Positions 1-9,519 of a DNA stretch of 64,000 bases are shown piece after piece. The DNA lies in the NCBI RefSeq assembly GCF_016584085.1, contig NZ_NRSJ01000002.1, forward strand, positions 124,001 to 188,000, in the 5' to 3' direction. Numbering within the stretch: the stretch's first letter is position 1; each line of letters begins with the position of its first letter. The stretch comes from Halochromatium glycolicum. Lineage in GTDB: Bacteria > Pseudomonadota > Gammaproteobacteria > Chromatiales > Chromatiaceae. The notes beneath the pieces are model-generated. The model was given only the letters and a program-made list of their open reading frames with translations. It was not told the DNA's origin and ran no database searches. A program made the position numbers and the translations under genes.

Positions 1-486
1 CCGCTTACATTTCAAGCCGCTAACTATGCGCTCGACGGTGCGGAAGACCTAGATTTTGAGCTCGACCTTGTCGGTACTACTCAGTTCAGTAATGATTCTG
101 TTCAGAATAGCCTAACGCAAGACGGCTATAGTTCAGGATCTCTCGTCGGGATAGAAATACAAGAGGACGGTACTGTTACACGTATTTTCAGCAACGAGGA
201 GCGTCGAGATGCTGGTCAGATCGTGCTAACCAACTTCATCAACCCTGAGGGGCTGCAGCCCGATGGCGACAACGCGTGGCGCCAAACCAGTACGTCTGGC
301 GAGCCAGTCCTTGGCGCGGCCGGCACCGGGGTCTTCGGTACGATCGCGTCTGGGGTTTTAGAGAACTCGAATGTCGAGCTCGCTCAGCAGCTTGTCGATC
401 TCATCGTCTCGCAGCGCTCGTACCAGGCCAACTCCTCCTCGATAAGCACTCAGGACGAGCTGCTGCAGACCGTCATTAATCTGTGA
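1..486 (+). CDS. flgE: Flagellar hook protein FlgE, C-terminal part (5' end outside window)
   Basis: The window opens inside this gene. Frame 1 is open from base 1 to the TGA at 484-486, giving about 161 residues. The segment beginning NFINPEGLQPDGDNAW and the C-terminal helix NSNVELAQQLVDLIVSQRSY followed by an ISTQDELLQTVINL end are the conserved C-terminal rod/hook signature. FlgE polymerises outside the cell into the hook that joins the rod to the filament. The next gene is flgF, as in other flgBCDEFGHIJKL operons, which supports flgE over flgG or flgF. The residues before position 75 belong to the variable outer hook domain. Confidence 0.93.
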   Translation, partial: PLTFQAANYALDGAEDLDFELDLVGTTQFSNDSVQNSLTQDGYSSGSLVGIEIQEDGTVTRIFSNEERRDAGQIVLTNFINPEGLQPDGDNAWRQTSTSGEPVLGAAGTGVFGTIASGVLENSNVELAQQLVDLIVSQRSYQANSSSISTQDELLQTVINL

Positions 487-575
487 CGCCTTTGATCTGC
501 GCGAGATCGTCTTTCGGCTTTTCAGTTCATCATCTGGGCCCGGTCACCGCGGCCCAGTCGACTCCTCGAGGCTAA

Positions 576-1334
576 ATGGACCGCATCCTCTACACCGCAA
601 TGAGCGGCGCCAAACAAGGCGTGGATCGTCAGGCGGTTATCAGCAACAACCTGTCGAACGTCAGTACGACTGGCTTTAGGGCGGAGCTGTTCGCCGCGCG
701 CGCGGTCCCCGTTCAGGGAGAGGCTGCAACACACACGCGGGTCTCGGCAGTCGCGTCGACCCCGGGCAGTGATTTCAGCCACGGTCCGTTGACGACGACC
801 GGACGTCCGCTTGACGTCGCGCTCGATTCGCGCGGCTGGATCGCCGTTCAGGCCCAGGACGGGTCTGAGGCCTATACCCGGCGTGGTGAGCTGCAAATCG
901 ATAACAACGGTGTGGTCAATATCGTCGGTCGGCCGGTGATCGGTGAGGGCGGGCCGGTCATTGTGCCGCTCGATTCGCAGGTCTCGATCGGCGCGGACGG
1001 CACGCTCGGCGCGATTGGGCCGGGACAGGGGCCGGATGCGCTCGTCGATGTCGGGCGGATCAAATTGGTTGACCCGGGCGAGCAGCGGCTGATTCGCGGT
1101 GATGACGGCCTGTTTCGCCCGCCCGAGAACCAGGACGGCGAGATCCTTCCATTACCGCGTAACGAAGAGGTTCGTCTCGTCAGTGGCACCCTGGAGGGGA
1201 GCAATGTGAGCGCGGTCGAGGCCATGGTCGCGATGCTCGATGCATCTCGGCACTACGAGATGCAGATGTCCGCGATCAGTAAGGTCGACGAGAACGCCCA
1301 GCGTGCAAATAGTCTCTTGTCAATACAGGGCTGA
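576..1334 (+). CDS. flgF: Proximal rod protein FlgF
   Basis: This 252-residue protein is close to the usual FlgF length. It starts [12 protein letters not shown], the typical FlgF N-terminus, followed by the rod motif [16 protein letters not shown]. It ends with the paired amphipathic helix beginning [20 protein letters not shown]. FlgF forms part of the periplasmic proximal rod, together with FlgB and FlgC. The start at 576 has a GAGG-type ribosome site a few bases upstream. The gene lies 89 bp after flgE and 35 bp before flgG in the same operon. The family is certain. Confidence 0.96.
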   Translation: MDRILYTAMSGAKQGVDRQAVISNNLSNVSTTGFRAELFAARAVPVQGEAATHTRVSAVASTPGSDFSHGPLTTTGRPLDVALDSRGWIAVQAQDGSEAYTRRGELQIDNNGVVNIVGRPVIGEGGPVIVPLDSQVSIGADGTLGAIGPGQGPDALVDVGRIKLVDPGEQRLIRGDDGLFRPPENQDGEILPLPRNEEVRLVSGTLEGSNVSAVEAMVAMLDASRHYEMQMSAISKVDENAQRANSLLSIQG

Positions 1335-1369
1335 GTTTCAGCCTGAAAAACGTTAAAGGAATTCGCAGC

Positions 1370-2152
1370 ATGATCCGTTCCCTGTGGACCGCGAAGACCG
1401 GCCTCGAGGGCCAGCAGACCAAGCTAGACGTCATCGCGAACAACCTCGCGAACGTCAGCACGAATGGTTTCAAGCGCTCGCGTGCGGTCTTCGAGGACCT
1501 GCTCTATCAGAACCTCCGCCAGCCCGGTGCGCCGAATAATGTTCAGGATCGCCTGCCGTCAGGACTGCAGGTTGGAAGCGGTGTGCGACCAGTCGCGACC
1601 GAGCGGCTTCATACGCCAGGCAGCCTCGAGAACACGGGTAACTCGCGGGATTTGGCGATCGACGGAAGAGGGTTCTTCCAGATCCTGATGCCGGATGGAA
1701 CCATTTCCTACACGCGGGACGGTAGCTTTCAGTTGGACGAAAATGGCCAAATGGTAACGGCCAATGGGCTTCCGCTGGAGCCAGCGATTTTCATCCCCGA
1801 GAATGCGCTCTCCTTATCCATCGGTGAGGACGGCATCGTCTCGGTTACCCAGCCCGGTATTCCGCAGGATCAGGAGATTGGCCAAATTACATTGGCTACC
1901 TTCATCAACCCGACGGGCCTGCAGAGCATGGGGCGCAACCTGTACCAGGAGACCTCGTCCTCAGGACCTCCAAACGAGAACATTCCGGGGTTCAATGGTG
2001 CTGGATCGTTGCTGCAAAACTATGTTGAGACCTCGAACGTGAACGTGGTCGAGGAAATGGTCAGCATGATCCAGTCCCAGCGCGCCTACGAGATCAATAG
2101 CAAGGCTGTCCAGACCAGTGATGAGATGCTCGCGCGGTTGGCGCAGCTCTAA
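1370..2152 (+). CDS. flgG: Distal rod protein FlgG
   Basis: At 260 residues this is exactly the usual FlgG length. The N-terminus [20 protein letters not shown] and the following [15 protein letters not shown] are diagnostic, and the C-terminus carries [20 protein letters not shown]. FlgG builds the distal rod that passes through the P and L rings. AAAGGA lies 10 bp upstream of the ATG as a good ribosome-binding site. The gene sits between flgF and flgH with short spacers, consistent with one transcript. Confidence 0.98.
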   Translation: MIRSLWTAKTGLEGQQTKLDVIANNLANVSTNGFKRSRAVFEDLLYQNLRQPGAPNNVQDRLPSGLQVGSGVRPVATERLHTPGSLENTGNSRDLAIDGRGFFQILMPDGTISYTRDGSFQLDENGQMVTANGLPLEPAIFIPENALSLSIGEDGIVSVTQPGIPQDQEIGQITLATFINPTGLQSMGRNLYQETSSSGPPNENIPGFNGAGSLLQNYVETSNVNVVEEMVSMIQSQRAYEINSKAVQTSDEMLARLAQL

Positions 2153-2178
2153 CCGCAGGGGCGAATCCCTCGAGGACA

Positions 2179-2865
2179 ATGAGACATCCTATCGTTGGAC
2201 TGGCCATATTATCGGCGATGCTGCTCGTTTTGAGTGGTTGCGCGCAGCTGCCGCGCCGGTCGGTCGTTAGCCCACCAGAGCCGGTCAGCATACCGGATGC
2301 ACGGCCTCCAGTGGCCAACGGCTCCATCTTCCAGGCCCAACGGGGCGTTCAGCCGTTGTTCGAGGATCGGCGGCCGCGGATGCCAGGTGACATTCTGACC
2401 ATTGTGTTGGAGGAGGAGGTCAGCGCGACCAAGAACGCGGAGTCCAACGCCAATCGGCAGGGCTCCACCAGCCTGGATTTCGCTGAGGTTCCGCCCTTCA
2501 TCACCGAGCGGATCGCGGAACTCGAGGATCTTGGTTTCAATGTTTCTGGCGCGAATGATTTCAGTGGCGGTGGTGATTCGCGGGCAAGCAATACCTTCGA
2601 TGGAACGATCACCGTCACGGTCGTCGAGGTGATGCCGAACGGCAACCTGCGCGTACGTGGCGAGAAGCACATCGCGATCAATCAGGGGGCGGAGTTTATC
2701 CGCTTCTCTGGAGTGGTGAATCCGCGCACGATTACCGGTGAGAACACGGTGGCTTCTACGGCGGTCGCCGATGCACGCATCGAGTACGTTGGTGACGGTT
2801 ATATCAACGAAGCGCAGCACATGGGGTGGCTGCAACGCTTCTTCTTGAACGTGTCCCCCTTCTGA
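2179..2865 (+). CDS. flgH: Flagellar L-ring lipoprotein FlgH
   Basis: This 228-residue protein has a lipoprotein signal peptide: a hydrophobic stretch and then the lipobox LSGC at residues 18-21, so Cys21 would be lipidated. The mature protein contains the family segment [20 protein letters not shown] and ends in the conserved beta-rich region with [20 protein letters not shown]. FlgH forms the outer-membrane L ring around the rod. GAGGA precedes the ATG. The gene follows flgG by 26 bp and is followed by flgI. Confidence 0.97.
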   Translation: MRHPIVGLAILSAMLLVLSGCAQLPRRSVVSPPEPVSIPDARPPVANGSIFQAQRGVQPLFEDRRPRMPGDILTIVLEEEVSATKNAESNANRQGSTSLDFAEVPPFITERIAELEDLGFNVSGANDFSGGGDSRASNTFDGTITVTVVEVMPNGNLRVRGEKHIAINQGAEFIRFSGVVNPRTITGENTVASTAVADARIEYVGDGYINEAQHMGWLQRFFLNVSPF

Positions 2866-2933
2866 TCGTGGCTGATCGGCGCGAGGGTCTCTGTAAAATG
2901 TTACCAAGACCATTCTTGACGCTTAGGCAGCAG

Positions 2934-4064
2934 ATGAACCGAGTAAAGAGAACTTCACTACGTATCCCAGCCGTCCTGCTTAGTAGTCTGGTTTTTAGCT
3001 TTATTGTCGCGCTACCGGCATCCGCTGAACGGATCAGTGAGCTAGCCGATTTTGCGGGCGTTCGCGACAACGCGTTGGTCGGCTATGGCCTCGTCGTCGG
3101 TCTGGATGGCACCGGCGACCAAACCATGCAAGCACCGTTTACCGGCCAGAGCCTGACCAACATGCTCTCTCAGTTGGGTATCTCGGTCCCTCCAGGCACC
3201 AACATGCAACTGCGGAATGTGGCGGCGGTGATGGTCACTGCCGATCTGCCTCCGTTCTCGCGTCAGGGGCAGCGGCTGGATGTCAATGTTTCGTCGGTTG
3301 GTAACGCGCGTAGCTTGCGCGGCGGTACCCTTTTGATGACGCCTCTCAAAGGTGCTGATGGCGAGATCTATGCAATCGCCCAGGGCAACCTGCTAGTACC
3401 AGGCGCCGGAGCTCAGGCCGGCGGCGCGGCGGTCCAAATCAACCAGCTTGGGGGCGGGCGTATCCCGGGCGGGGCTCTAGTAGAGCGTGAGGTCCCGCTA
3501 AACCTGGGCGCGAACAATGGGATACTGGAGCTTGTTCTGAAAGAGGCCGATTTCGGCACCGCGAAGCGCATCGTTGACGCCATCAATGACGAATTTGGCT
3601 GTGTGATGGCGAAGGGCGTGAATGGCCGAGTCATTAAACTGAATGGCCCCCCGACCGACAATATGCGTGTCAACTTCATGGCCCGGGTCGAGAGCATTCA
3701 GGTGACGCCGACCGAGGCACCTGCAAAGGTGGTGTTCAATTCGCGGACAGGCTCGATCGCGATGAACAGCGCTGTGACACTCCGTCGAGCGGCGGTGGCG
3801 CACGGTAACCTCGCTGTCACCATTGATACACAATTCGCCGTGAGTCAGCCGCCACCTTTCAGCGGCGGCGAGACCGTGGTCGTTCCCGACACTGAGATCA
3901 CGATCGAAGAGCAGGACGCCTATCTACGGATGGTGGGCGGGGCGGATCTGACCGAGGTTGTGAGTGCGTTGAACGCCCTCGGGGCAACCCCGCAGGACCT
4001 GATGGCGATCTTGGAGGCGCTGAAGGCGAGCGGCTCGCTTAGGGCAGAGCTCGAGATCATCTGA
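2934..4064 (+). CDS. flgI: Flagellar P-ring protein FlgI
   Basis: The start chosen here gives 376 residues, near the family norm of about 365-370, and a clean Sec signal peptide: MNRVKRTS, a hydrophobic core, then cleavage after ALPASA at residue 31. A second in-frame ATG at 2898 would add 12 residues ahead of the signal peptide and has a GAGGG upstream, so the start is not certain. The mature protein begins ERISELADFAGVRDNALVGY, which is diagnostic. FlgI forms the peptidoglycan-level P ring. Its stop codon shares a base with the flgJ start (TGATG), which implies translational coupling. Confidence 0.96.
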   Translation: MNRVKRTSLRIPAVLLSSLVFSFIVALPASAERISELADFAGVRDNALVGYGLVVGLDGTGDQTMQAPFTGQSLTNMLSQLGISVPPGTNMQLRNVAAVMVTADLPPFSRQGQRLDVNVSSVGNARSLRGGTLLMTPLKGADGEIYAIAQGNLLVPGAGAQAGGAAVQINQLGGGRIPGGALVEREVPLNLGANNGILELVLKEADFGTAKRIVDAINDEFGCVMAKGVNGRVIKLNGPPTDNMRVNFMARVESIQVTPTEAPAKVVFNSRTGSIAMNSAVTLRRAAVAHGNLAVTIDTQFAVSQPPPFSGGETVVVPDTEITIEEQDAYLRMVGGADLTEVVSALNALGATPQDLMAILEALKASGSLRAELEII

Positions 4065-5329
4065 TGCGCGCAGACGGCGCAGCCAGTCAATTCGCTCTTG
4101 ATATGGCGGGCTTGCAACGCCTGCAGCAGAGTGCTCGGCAGGATCGCCCGGAGGCGATCCGCGAGGCGGCTCAGCAGTTCGAGGCGCTGTTCCTGCACAG
4201 GCTGGTCAAGGGTATGCGCGATACCGTGCCGACCAGTGATCTCACGAACAGCAAGCAGACCGAGTTCTATCAATCACTGCTTGATCAGCAATGGTCGCAG
4301 ACCATGGCCGAGCGCGGTATTGGCTTGGCCGATCAACTGGTTGCGCAGCTCGAAGCAGAAGGGACAGCCCGCTCTGCCCGAAACGATTTTTCACGGCCTT
4401 CTCCTGCGGTGTCCGAAGCGAGCGCGAGCGCGGAGGAGCCCGCTTCACTGATCGCCGGTATCCCGCGCGGTACACCCCAACCGCTAACGAATCCGGTGCC
4501 GGCGAGCGCCACGCGCAACGAAGGTGCCACGCAGGCGGGTGGTGAATCGTCGTTTGCGGGCTCGGCACAGGCCGGTGCATCGGCTGATCAGCCCCAGCGC
4601 TTCCTCGATGCCTTCGGCGGTCGCGCGACAGGTCCGCTAGTCGGGGGGTCACCGGACGATAGTGATCAGGTGACGGCGGGCGGCCTGAAGAATGGGCAAG
4701 GTGATGCCTCGGCAAGCCTGCTTCAGGGCTGGCGCCGGCCTACAGGGGAGCGCCCGGCTAGCTCGGGCAGCGTCGGCGTCGGGCTGTTTTCCGGATTGGG
4801 GAAGCACTCGGAGCCGGCTACCGATGTGCTTGCGGAACATGTACAGGCCTTCCTCGAGCCTTTGGCTGGGCCGGCTCAGGCCGCGAGCCGTCGCACCGGT
4901 GTGCCGGCTGAGCTGATCCTGGCTCAGGCCGCGCTCGAGACGGGCTGGGGCCAGTATCAGATCCTGACGCCGGAGGGGCAGAACAGCCACAATCTGTTCG
5001 GAATCAAGGCCGGCAGCCAATGGCAGGGCCCGACGGCCGAGGTCACGACGCACGAGCATATCGAGGGTCAGCGCGTGCGCCTCCGGGATCGGTTCCGTGT
5101 CTATGAGTCGTTTGAGGCGGCCTTTACCGACTATGCGAGCCTCATCAGCGAGAGCCCGCGCTACAACGCAGTAACCACGGCCCCCAATGCTGAGCACGCG
5201 GCGCGTGAGCTTCAGGCCGGCGGCTATGCGACAGACCCCGCCTATGCCGATAAGCTGATCAGCATCATGGAGAGCCTCGGCCCGGTCGTCTCGCAAGCGT
5301 CGCGCTCTCCGATCTTCTTCAGTTATTGA
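4064..5329 (+). CDS. flgJ: Rod-cap protein / peptidoglycan hydrolase FlgJ
   Basis: This 421-residue two-domain protein has an N-terminal rod-binding domain (about 1-110, with AAQQFEALFLHRLVKGMRDT). A long Ala/Ser/Gly-rich linker (about 115-265) follows, then a C-terminal N-acetylglucosaminidase domain (about 270-421). The hydrolase has the LILAQAALETGWGQ motif with its likely catalytic Glu, then NLFGIKAG. FlgJ caps the growing rod and opens the peptidoglycan. It is longer than the ~313-residue enteric FlgJ, and the linker accounts for the difference. It overlaps the end of flgI by one base. Confidence 0.96.
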   Translation: MRADGAASQFALDMAGLQRLQQSARQDRPEAIREAAQQFEALFLHRLVKGMRDTVPTSDLTNSKQTEFYQSLLDQQWSQTMAERGIGLADQLVAQLEAEGTARSARNDFSRPSPAVSEASASAEEPASLIAGIPRGTPQPLTNPVPASATRNEGATQAGGESSFAGSAQAGASADQPQRFLDAFGGRATGPLVGGSPDDSDQVTAGGLKNGQGDASASLLQGWRRPTGERPASSGSVGVGLFSGLGKHSEPATDVLAEHVQAFLEPLAGPAQAASRRTGVPAELILAQAALETGWGQYQILTPEGQNSHNLFGIKAGSQWQGPTAEVTTHEHIEGQRVRLRDRFRVYESFEAAFTDYASLISESPRYNAVTTAPNAEHAARELQAGGYATDPAYADKLISIMESLGPVVSQASRSPIFFSY

Positions 5330-5424
5330 CCGGTGGCAGGCACCAGCCGCTCAAGATTGCCTTCGGTTTGCCGATAAACCGGTTAGAACACGGGCTTGAG
5401 ACATCGCTGCCGGAAACAAACAGC

Positions 5425-7455
5425 ATGAGCATCTACTCCATTGGGCTCAGTGGCCTTAACGCGGCTCAGAATGCCCTAAAGACCACGAGCAACAACATCA
5501 GCAACGTCTACACGCCCGGCTACAACCGGGAAGTGACCATCCTCCAGGAGAATGGTGCCTTGCCGACGGGCGTGCGCGTGACTGAGATCCAGCGGCAATT
5601 CAATCAGTTCGTCGCCGAGCAGCTCAACGATTCGCTGACAGAGACTCGTAGTCTCGAGGCGTATCAGACTCAGGTAAGCCAGATCAACAACCTGTTGGCT
5701 GACCGTGAGGCAGGTCTCTCGCCGCTGATGCAGAACTTCTTCTCGAGCCTGGAGGATCTGGCGTCCGCCCCGTCTGACCCGGCTTCGCGCCAAGGTGTCC
5801 TGGGGACCGCGGAGACGATGACCGCGCAGTTCCGGGCCTTCGATGGATACCTTGACGACATGCAGCAAGGTGTCAACGGCCAGATTCGCGATGAGGTCAC
5901 CCAGATCAACAACCTCACCGAGCAGCTAGCCGGGCTCAACCGTGAGATCGCGCTGGCGCGTGCAAGCCGCGGTCAAGCCCCAAACGGCCTGCTCGATCAG
6001 CGCGACCACGTGATCGAGCAGCTCAACGAACGGATGAATGTGCGGCTCAACATTCAGGACGGCACGACCTACAACATCGGGCTGCCGAATGGTCAGCAGC
6101 TCGTCACCGGGACCAGCGCCTTCGAGCTGGTCGCCGTGGATTCCCCTAATGATCCGCAGCGCACAATCGTCGCCTATCGAGACGGGTCTGGTAGCAATGC
6201 CAGCGTCATTCCGCTCGATGAGGGCCTGATCACGGGGGGAACGCTCGGCGGGCTCATGACCTTCCGCAGTGAAGCACTCGATAAGACCCAGAATCAGATG
6301 GGTCAGCTCGCTGCATCCTTGGTGACCGGATTCAACGACCAACACCGCCTCGGGCAGGATTCCAACGGCGATCAGGGGGCCGATTTCTTCGGCATCGGCC
6401 AGCCCCAGGCCTTCTCGAATGACCGCAATAACGGCACCGCAGAGGTGACCGAGGTGATCTTCGACGAGCCGAATATCGATCAGTTGCGTGCGACCGACTA
6501 CGAGGTGCGGGTTATCGATGCGAGCGTCTCGCCACCCGAGTTTTCTGTCGTTCGCAAGGACAACGGCGAGGCACTGGCCGAAGCCCCCGCGGGGCAGGCG
6601 CCCGCGGCAGGGGAGTACGCATTCGCTGATCCCAACGGCGACGGCACCGATGCGACGCTGACCTTCGGTGGTGTTGTCCTCACCTTTGACGATTCGGACC
6701 TCCTTGCCGACAACGATCGTTTCGAGGTTCAGCCAGTGCGCCGGGCAGCCGGCGACATGGACACACTGATCACCGAGCTGGACGAGATCGCTGCCGGCGC
6801 ATTGGTCGCGACCGAGGGCGATATGGAGATCAGCGTGCTGACGGCCGCCGAGGGGGCCTTCGCCGGAGCGCCGCCCGAGTATGAATTGGAATTATCCGAC
6901 GCCGGTGGTCTTCAGTTTGCGAGCACGTCCCTGTCAGTCCCCGCAGACGTATTGGTCAACGGGGAAACGCGGGTTGTCGATGCGGACGGCGTCGTGCGCA
7001 ATGCCGATGACACCGCCGATGCGGTACTGGCTGCCGGAGATCGGGTGACTGTCGACGGTGTCGGTTTCCGCATCGATGCGCTTCCGGAGGCCGCTGCCTC
7101 ACCGGCTGAACTGACACTCCAAGAGGCGGCTTCCGGGCCGGGCGACAACCGCAATGCGATCGCGTTACAGGACCTGCAGAGCGAGGATCTGGTTGCCGGC
7201 CGGGCGACCTTGACACAGGCCTATGCCAGCATGGTTTCGGACGTCGGCAACCGCGCCAATATCGTTCAGGTCAACCTGGAAGCAAGCCAGGGGATCACCG
7301 AGCAGATCGAAGCGCTTCAACAATCGGAGTCTGGGGTCAACCTCGATGAGGAGGCCGCGAACCTGATCCGGTTCCAGCAATACTATGCCGCCAACGCTCG
7401 GGTGATCGATACGGCCTCGACCCTGCTCGACACCATCTTGGGCTTGCGCAACTAA
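5425..7455 (+). CDS. flgK: Hook-filament junction protein FlgK
   Basis: The ATG at 5425 gives a 676-residue protein beginning MSIYSIGLSGLNAAQNALKT, the standard FlgK N-terminus. The open frame extends upstream to 5326 without homology, so I reject the longer start. SNNISNVYTPGYNRE follows near residue 30, and the C-terminus ends in NLIRFQQYYAANARVIDTAS. The central region (about 330-590) is an acidic Ala/Asp/Gly-rich expansion that would be surface exposed. FlgK links the hook to the filament through FlgL. A 95-bp leader separates it from flgJ, so it may have its own late promoter. I did not find a convincing one. Confidence 0.96.
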   Translation: MSIYSIGLSGLNAAQNALKTTSNNISNVYTPGYNREVTILQENGALPTGVRVTEIQRQFNQFVAEQLNDSLTETRSLEAYQTQVSQINNLLADREAGLSPLMQNFFSSLEDLASAPSDPASRQGVLGTAETMTAQFRAFDGYLDDMQQGVNGQIRDEVTQINNLTEQLAGLNREIALARASRGQAPNGLLDQRDHVIEQLNERMNVRLNIQDGTTYNIGLPNGQQLVTGTSAFELVAVDSPNDPQRTIVAYRDGSGSNASVIPLDEGLITGGTLGGLMTFRSEALDKTQNQMGQLAASLVTGFNDQHRLGQDSNGDQGADFFGIGQPQAFSNDRNNGTAEVTEVIFDEPNIDQLRATDYEVRVIDASVSPPEFSVVRKDNGEALAEAPAGQAPAAGEYAFADPNGDGTDATLTFGGVVLTFDDSDLLADNDRFEVQPVRRAAGDMDTLITELDEIAAGALVATEGDMEISVLTAAEGAFAGAPPEYELELSDAGGLQFASTSLSVPADVLVNGETRVVDADGVVRNADDTADAVLAAGDRVTVDGVGFRIDALPEAAASPAELTLQEAASGPGDNRNAIALQDLQSEDLVAGRATLTQAYASMVSDVGNRANIVQVNLEASQGITEQIEALQQSESGVNLDEEAANLIRFQQYYAANARVIDTASTLLDTILGLRN

Positions 7456-7477
7456 TCTCATTCTGGGTCTCTCAGCC

Positions 7478-9295
7478 ATGATGCGTATCAGCACCGTCAC
7501 CATGTTTCAGCAGAGCCTGACCTCGATGAACCGCCAGCAGAGCGAGTTCCTCAAGGTCGGGCAACAGATCGCGAGCGGCCGCCGGGTGGTCACGCCTGCC
7601 GACGATCCCCAGGCATCATCCCGTGCCGTGCGCGTCTCGCAGTCGCAAGCCGTGACGCAGCAGAATACCGATTCCCGTGTCAGCGCGCGTAATACCCTCG
7701 CGCAAAGCGAAAGCGTGCTCAACAGCGCCACTGATGTCGTCATTCGGGCCAAGACACTCCTCGTGCAAGCGGCGAGTGATACGCTCAGCGATAGTGACCG
7801 GAAGGCTGTCGCGTCGGAGCTGCGCGGCCTTCATGAGACACTGCTTGGTCAGGCTAACGCCACCGATGGTAACGGGACCTATCTGTTTGCCGGCTATCAA
7901 GACGAAGGGCCCCCCTTCATTCGTGCAAGCTCAGACGCTGGGATGGTGGGAGTCGAATACCGCGGCGATGATCAGGTCCGCGAGCAGCGAGTCGATGCGT
8001 CGCGCATCATGCCGGTAACCGATAATGGCAAGATGCTGTTCCAGAGTGTGGCAAGTGGGTCGACCTACGTCGCGCGAGCTGAGAAAACGGCCCCCAATCC
8101 CTCTGATATCGATCTCGGAACCCAGGTCGGGTATGTCCGCAACGAAGGCTCGGTCACTTTCTCCGGGCCGACGCGTGTTGATGCAAGCCACGCCAATTTC
8201 GGCGATGACTTCAGGGTCGAATTCAATCGCAGTAGGGTCGATGCGAGCGCACTGCTCAATGACGGCGTCGTGGATGTCTCACAGGGTGAATTGACGGGTT
8301 TCACGCCAAGCGTTCTTACCGACTCGAGTGACATCGTCAATGCCCTTGAAGCGACGAGTGAGATCGTGAGCGTCGTCGACCAGAGCGCTGCAAATGACGG
8401 CTCCGAGCTTGTGGTGACCTTTGCCGAAGGGGTAGCGGACGATTTCGACTTTACACTCGAAAGCGCAACGAATAACCATACCGCAGCCTTTACCAATGCC
8501 ATCCAGGTTTCCGCTGTAAAGGTTCAAGAGGTCGATGCGAGCAGTTTGCTCAGGGATGGGAACGTGAGCCTGTCTGCAGGCGCGTTGACAGGGTTTACCT
8601 CTGCGGCCTTCAATGAGTCGGGGGAACTAATCGAGGCGCTTGAGGCAACCGATGAAATCGTTCGCGTTGTCGATAAGAGCCCTGACAAGGGCGGTTCCGA
8701 GCTCGTCGTCACGTTCGCGGAAGGATTGTCGAACGACTTCAGCTTTACGCTGGAAAGCGCGGATAACGGCTATACGGCTTCGTTCAGCAACGATGATACG
8801 GAGTTGCTGGGCCCACAAGACTACGAGTCCGGGGAAACACTGACGTTCGGCGGCGTCAGCATCGCGGTGGAAGGCGAACCGGCCGTCGGCGATCAGATCC
8901 AGGTCAGACCAGCTGATGACGCCCTTGCGAACCAAGATCTGTTCAAGACCCTCAAGGATGCGATTGATGTCTTAGAGATCGATCAAGCCGGCTTAGAAAG
9001 CAACCATGCCCACGTGCACAATACCATCGACACGATGATGCGCGAGCTGGACAACGGGCTGGATAATATACTCACGCGGCGAGCATCAGTTGGCGCGCGA
9101 CTGAACGAGCTGGACGTGGTCGACACCGCCAGTAGCACGCGCGCGCTCAATTTCGACCGGACGATGTCGGAACTGGTCGATTTGGACTACGGGGAGGCTG
9201 TCACAGAGTACAGCCTGCGTCAGGTTGGGCTTCAGGCCGCCCAACGCGCCTTCGTTGACATCCAGGGCATGTCGTTGTTCGACTTCATGCGCTAA
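7478..9295 (+). CDS. flgL: Hook-filament junction protein FlgL with duplicated central domain
   Basis: The N-terminus (MRISTVTMFQQSLTSMNRQQ, then VGQQIASGRRVVTPADDP) and the C-terminus (NFDRTMSELVDLDYGEAVTE, then LRQVGLQAAQRAFVDIQGMS) are FlgL. At 605 residues it is much longer than the typical 300-420. The extra length is a central insertion that includes two tandem copies of about 98 residues, each starting VDAS and containing ALEAT.EIV, SELVVTFAEG and a FTLES motif. FlgL is the second hook-filament adaptor, so this insert should form an external domain of the junction. The start could be the first or second Met (7478 or 7481). It is the last gene of the flg run. Confidence 0.95.
   Translation: MMRISTVTMFQQSLTSMNRQQSEFLKVGQQIASGRRVVTPADDPQASSRAVRVSQSQAVTQQNTDSRVSARNTLAQSESVLNSATDVVIRAKTLLVQAASDTLSDSDRKAVASELRGLHETLLGQANATDGNGTYLFAGYQDEGPPFIRASSDAGMVGVEYRGDDQVREQRVDASRIMPVTDNGKMLFQSVASGSTYVARAEKTAPNPSDIDLGTQVGYVRNEGSVTFSGPTRVDASHANFGDDFRVEFNRSRVDASALLNDGVVDVSQGELTGFTPSVLTDSSDIVNALEATSEIVSVVDQSAANDGSELVVTFAEGVADDFDFTLESATNNHTAAFTNAIQVSAVKVQEVDASSLLRDGNVSLSAGALTGFTSAAFNESGELIEALEATDEIVRVVDKSPDKGGSELVVTFAEGLSNDFSFTLESADNGYTASFSNDDTELLGPQDYESGETLTFGGVSIAVEGEPAVGDQIQVRPADDALANQDLFKTLKDAIDVLEIDQAGLESNHAHVHNTIDTMMRELDNGLDNILTRRASVGARLNELDVVDTASSTRALNFDRTMSELVDLDYGEAVTEYSLRQVGLQAAQRAFVDIQGMSLFDFMR
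8237..8824 (+). repeat. Tandem 98-codon duplication inside flgL
   Basis: Two adjacent copies, about 8237-8530 and 8531-8824, have equivalent starts (GTCGATGCGAGC) exactly 294 bp apart, so the reading frame is kept. The encoded copies are clearly homologous but diverged, so the duplication is not very recent. It accounts for most of the excess length of this FlgL. Confidence 0.9.
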
Positions 9296-9519
9296 CGTTC
9301 ATGGCAAGGTGCCACCGCAGACGATGCATTTCGCGTGATTCACGGTCACGGCTATAGCCATTCCACGTGATCACCGGCCAGAAAGCGCCGGAACAGTCAG
9401 CACCGATGGGCTCAGCTTGTCCCGGAAACCAGGGCGAGTGACTATAACAGCAATATCGTGCCGCTTCGTCTGATCCGGACGCCGAAACGGCCGCACATCC
9501 GCTTGACCAAGGCGCTCAG

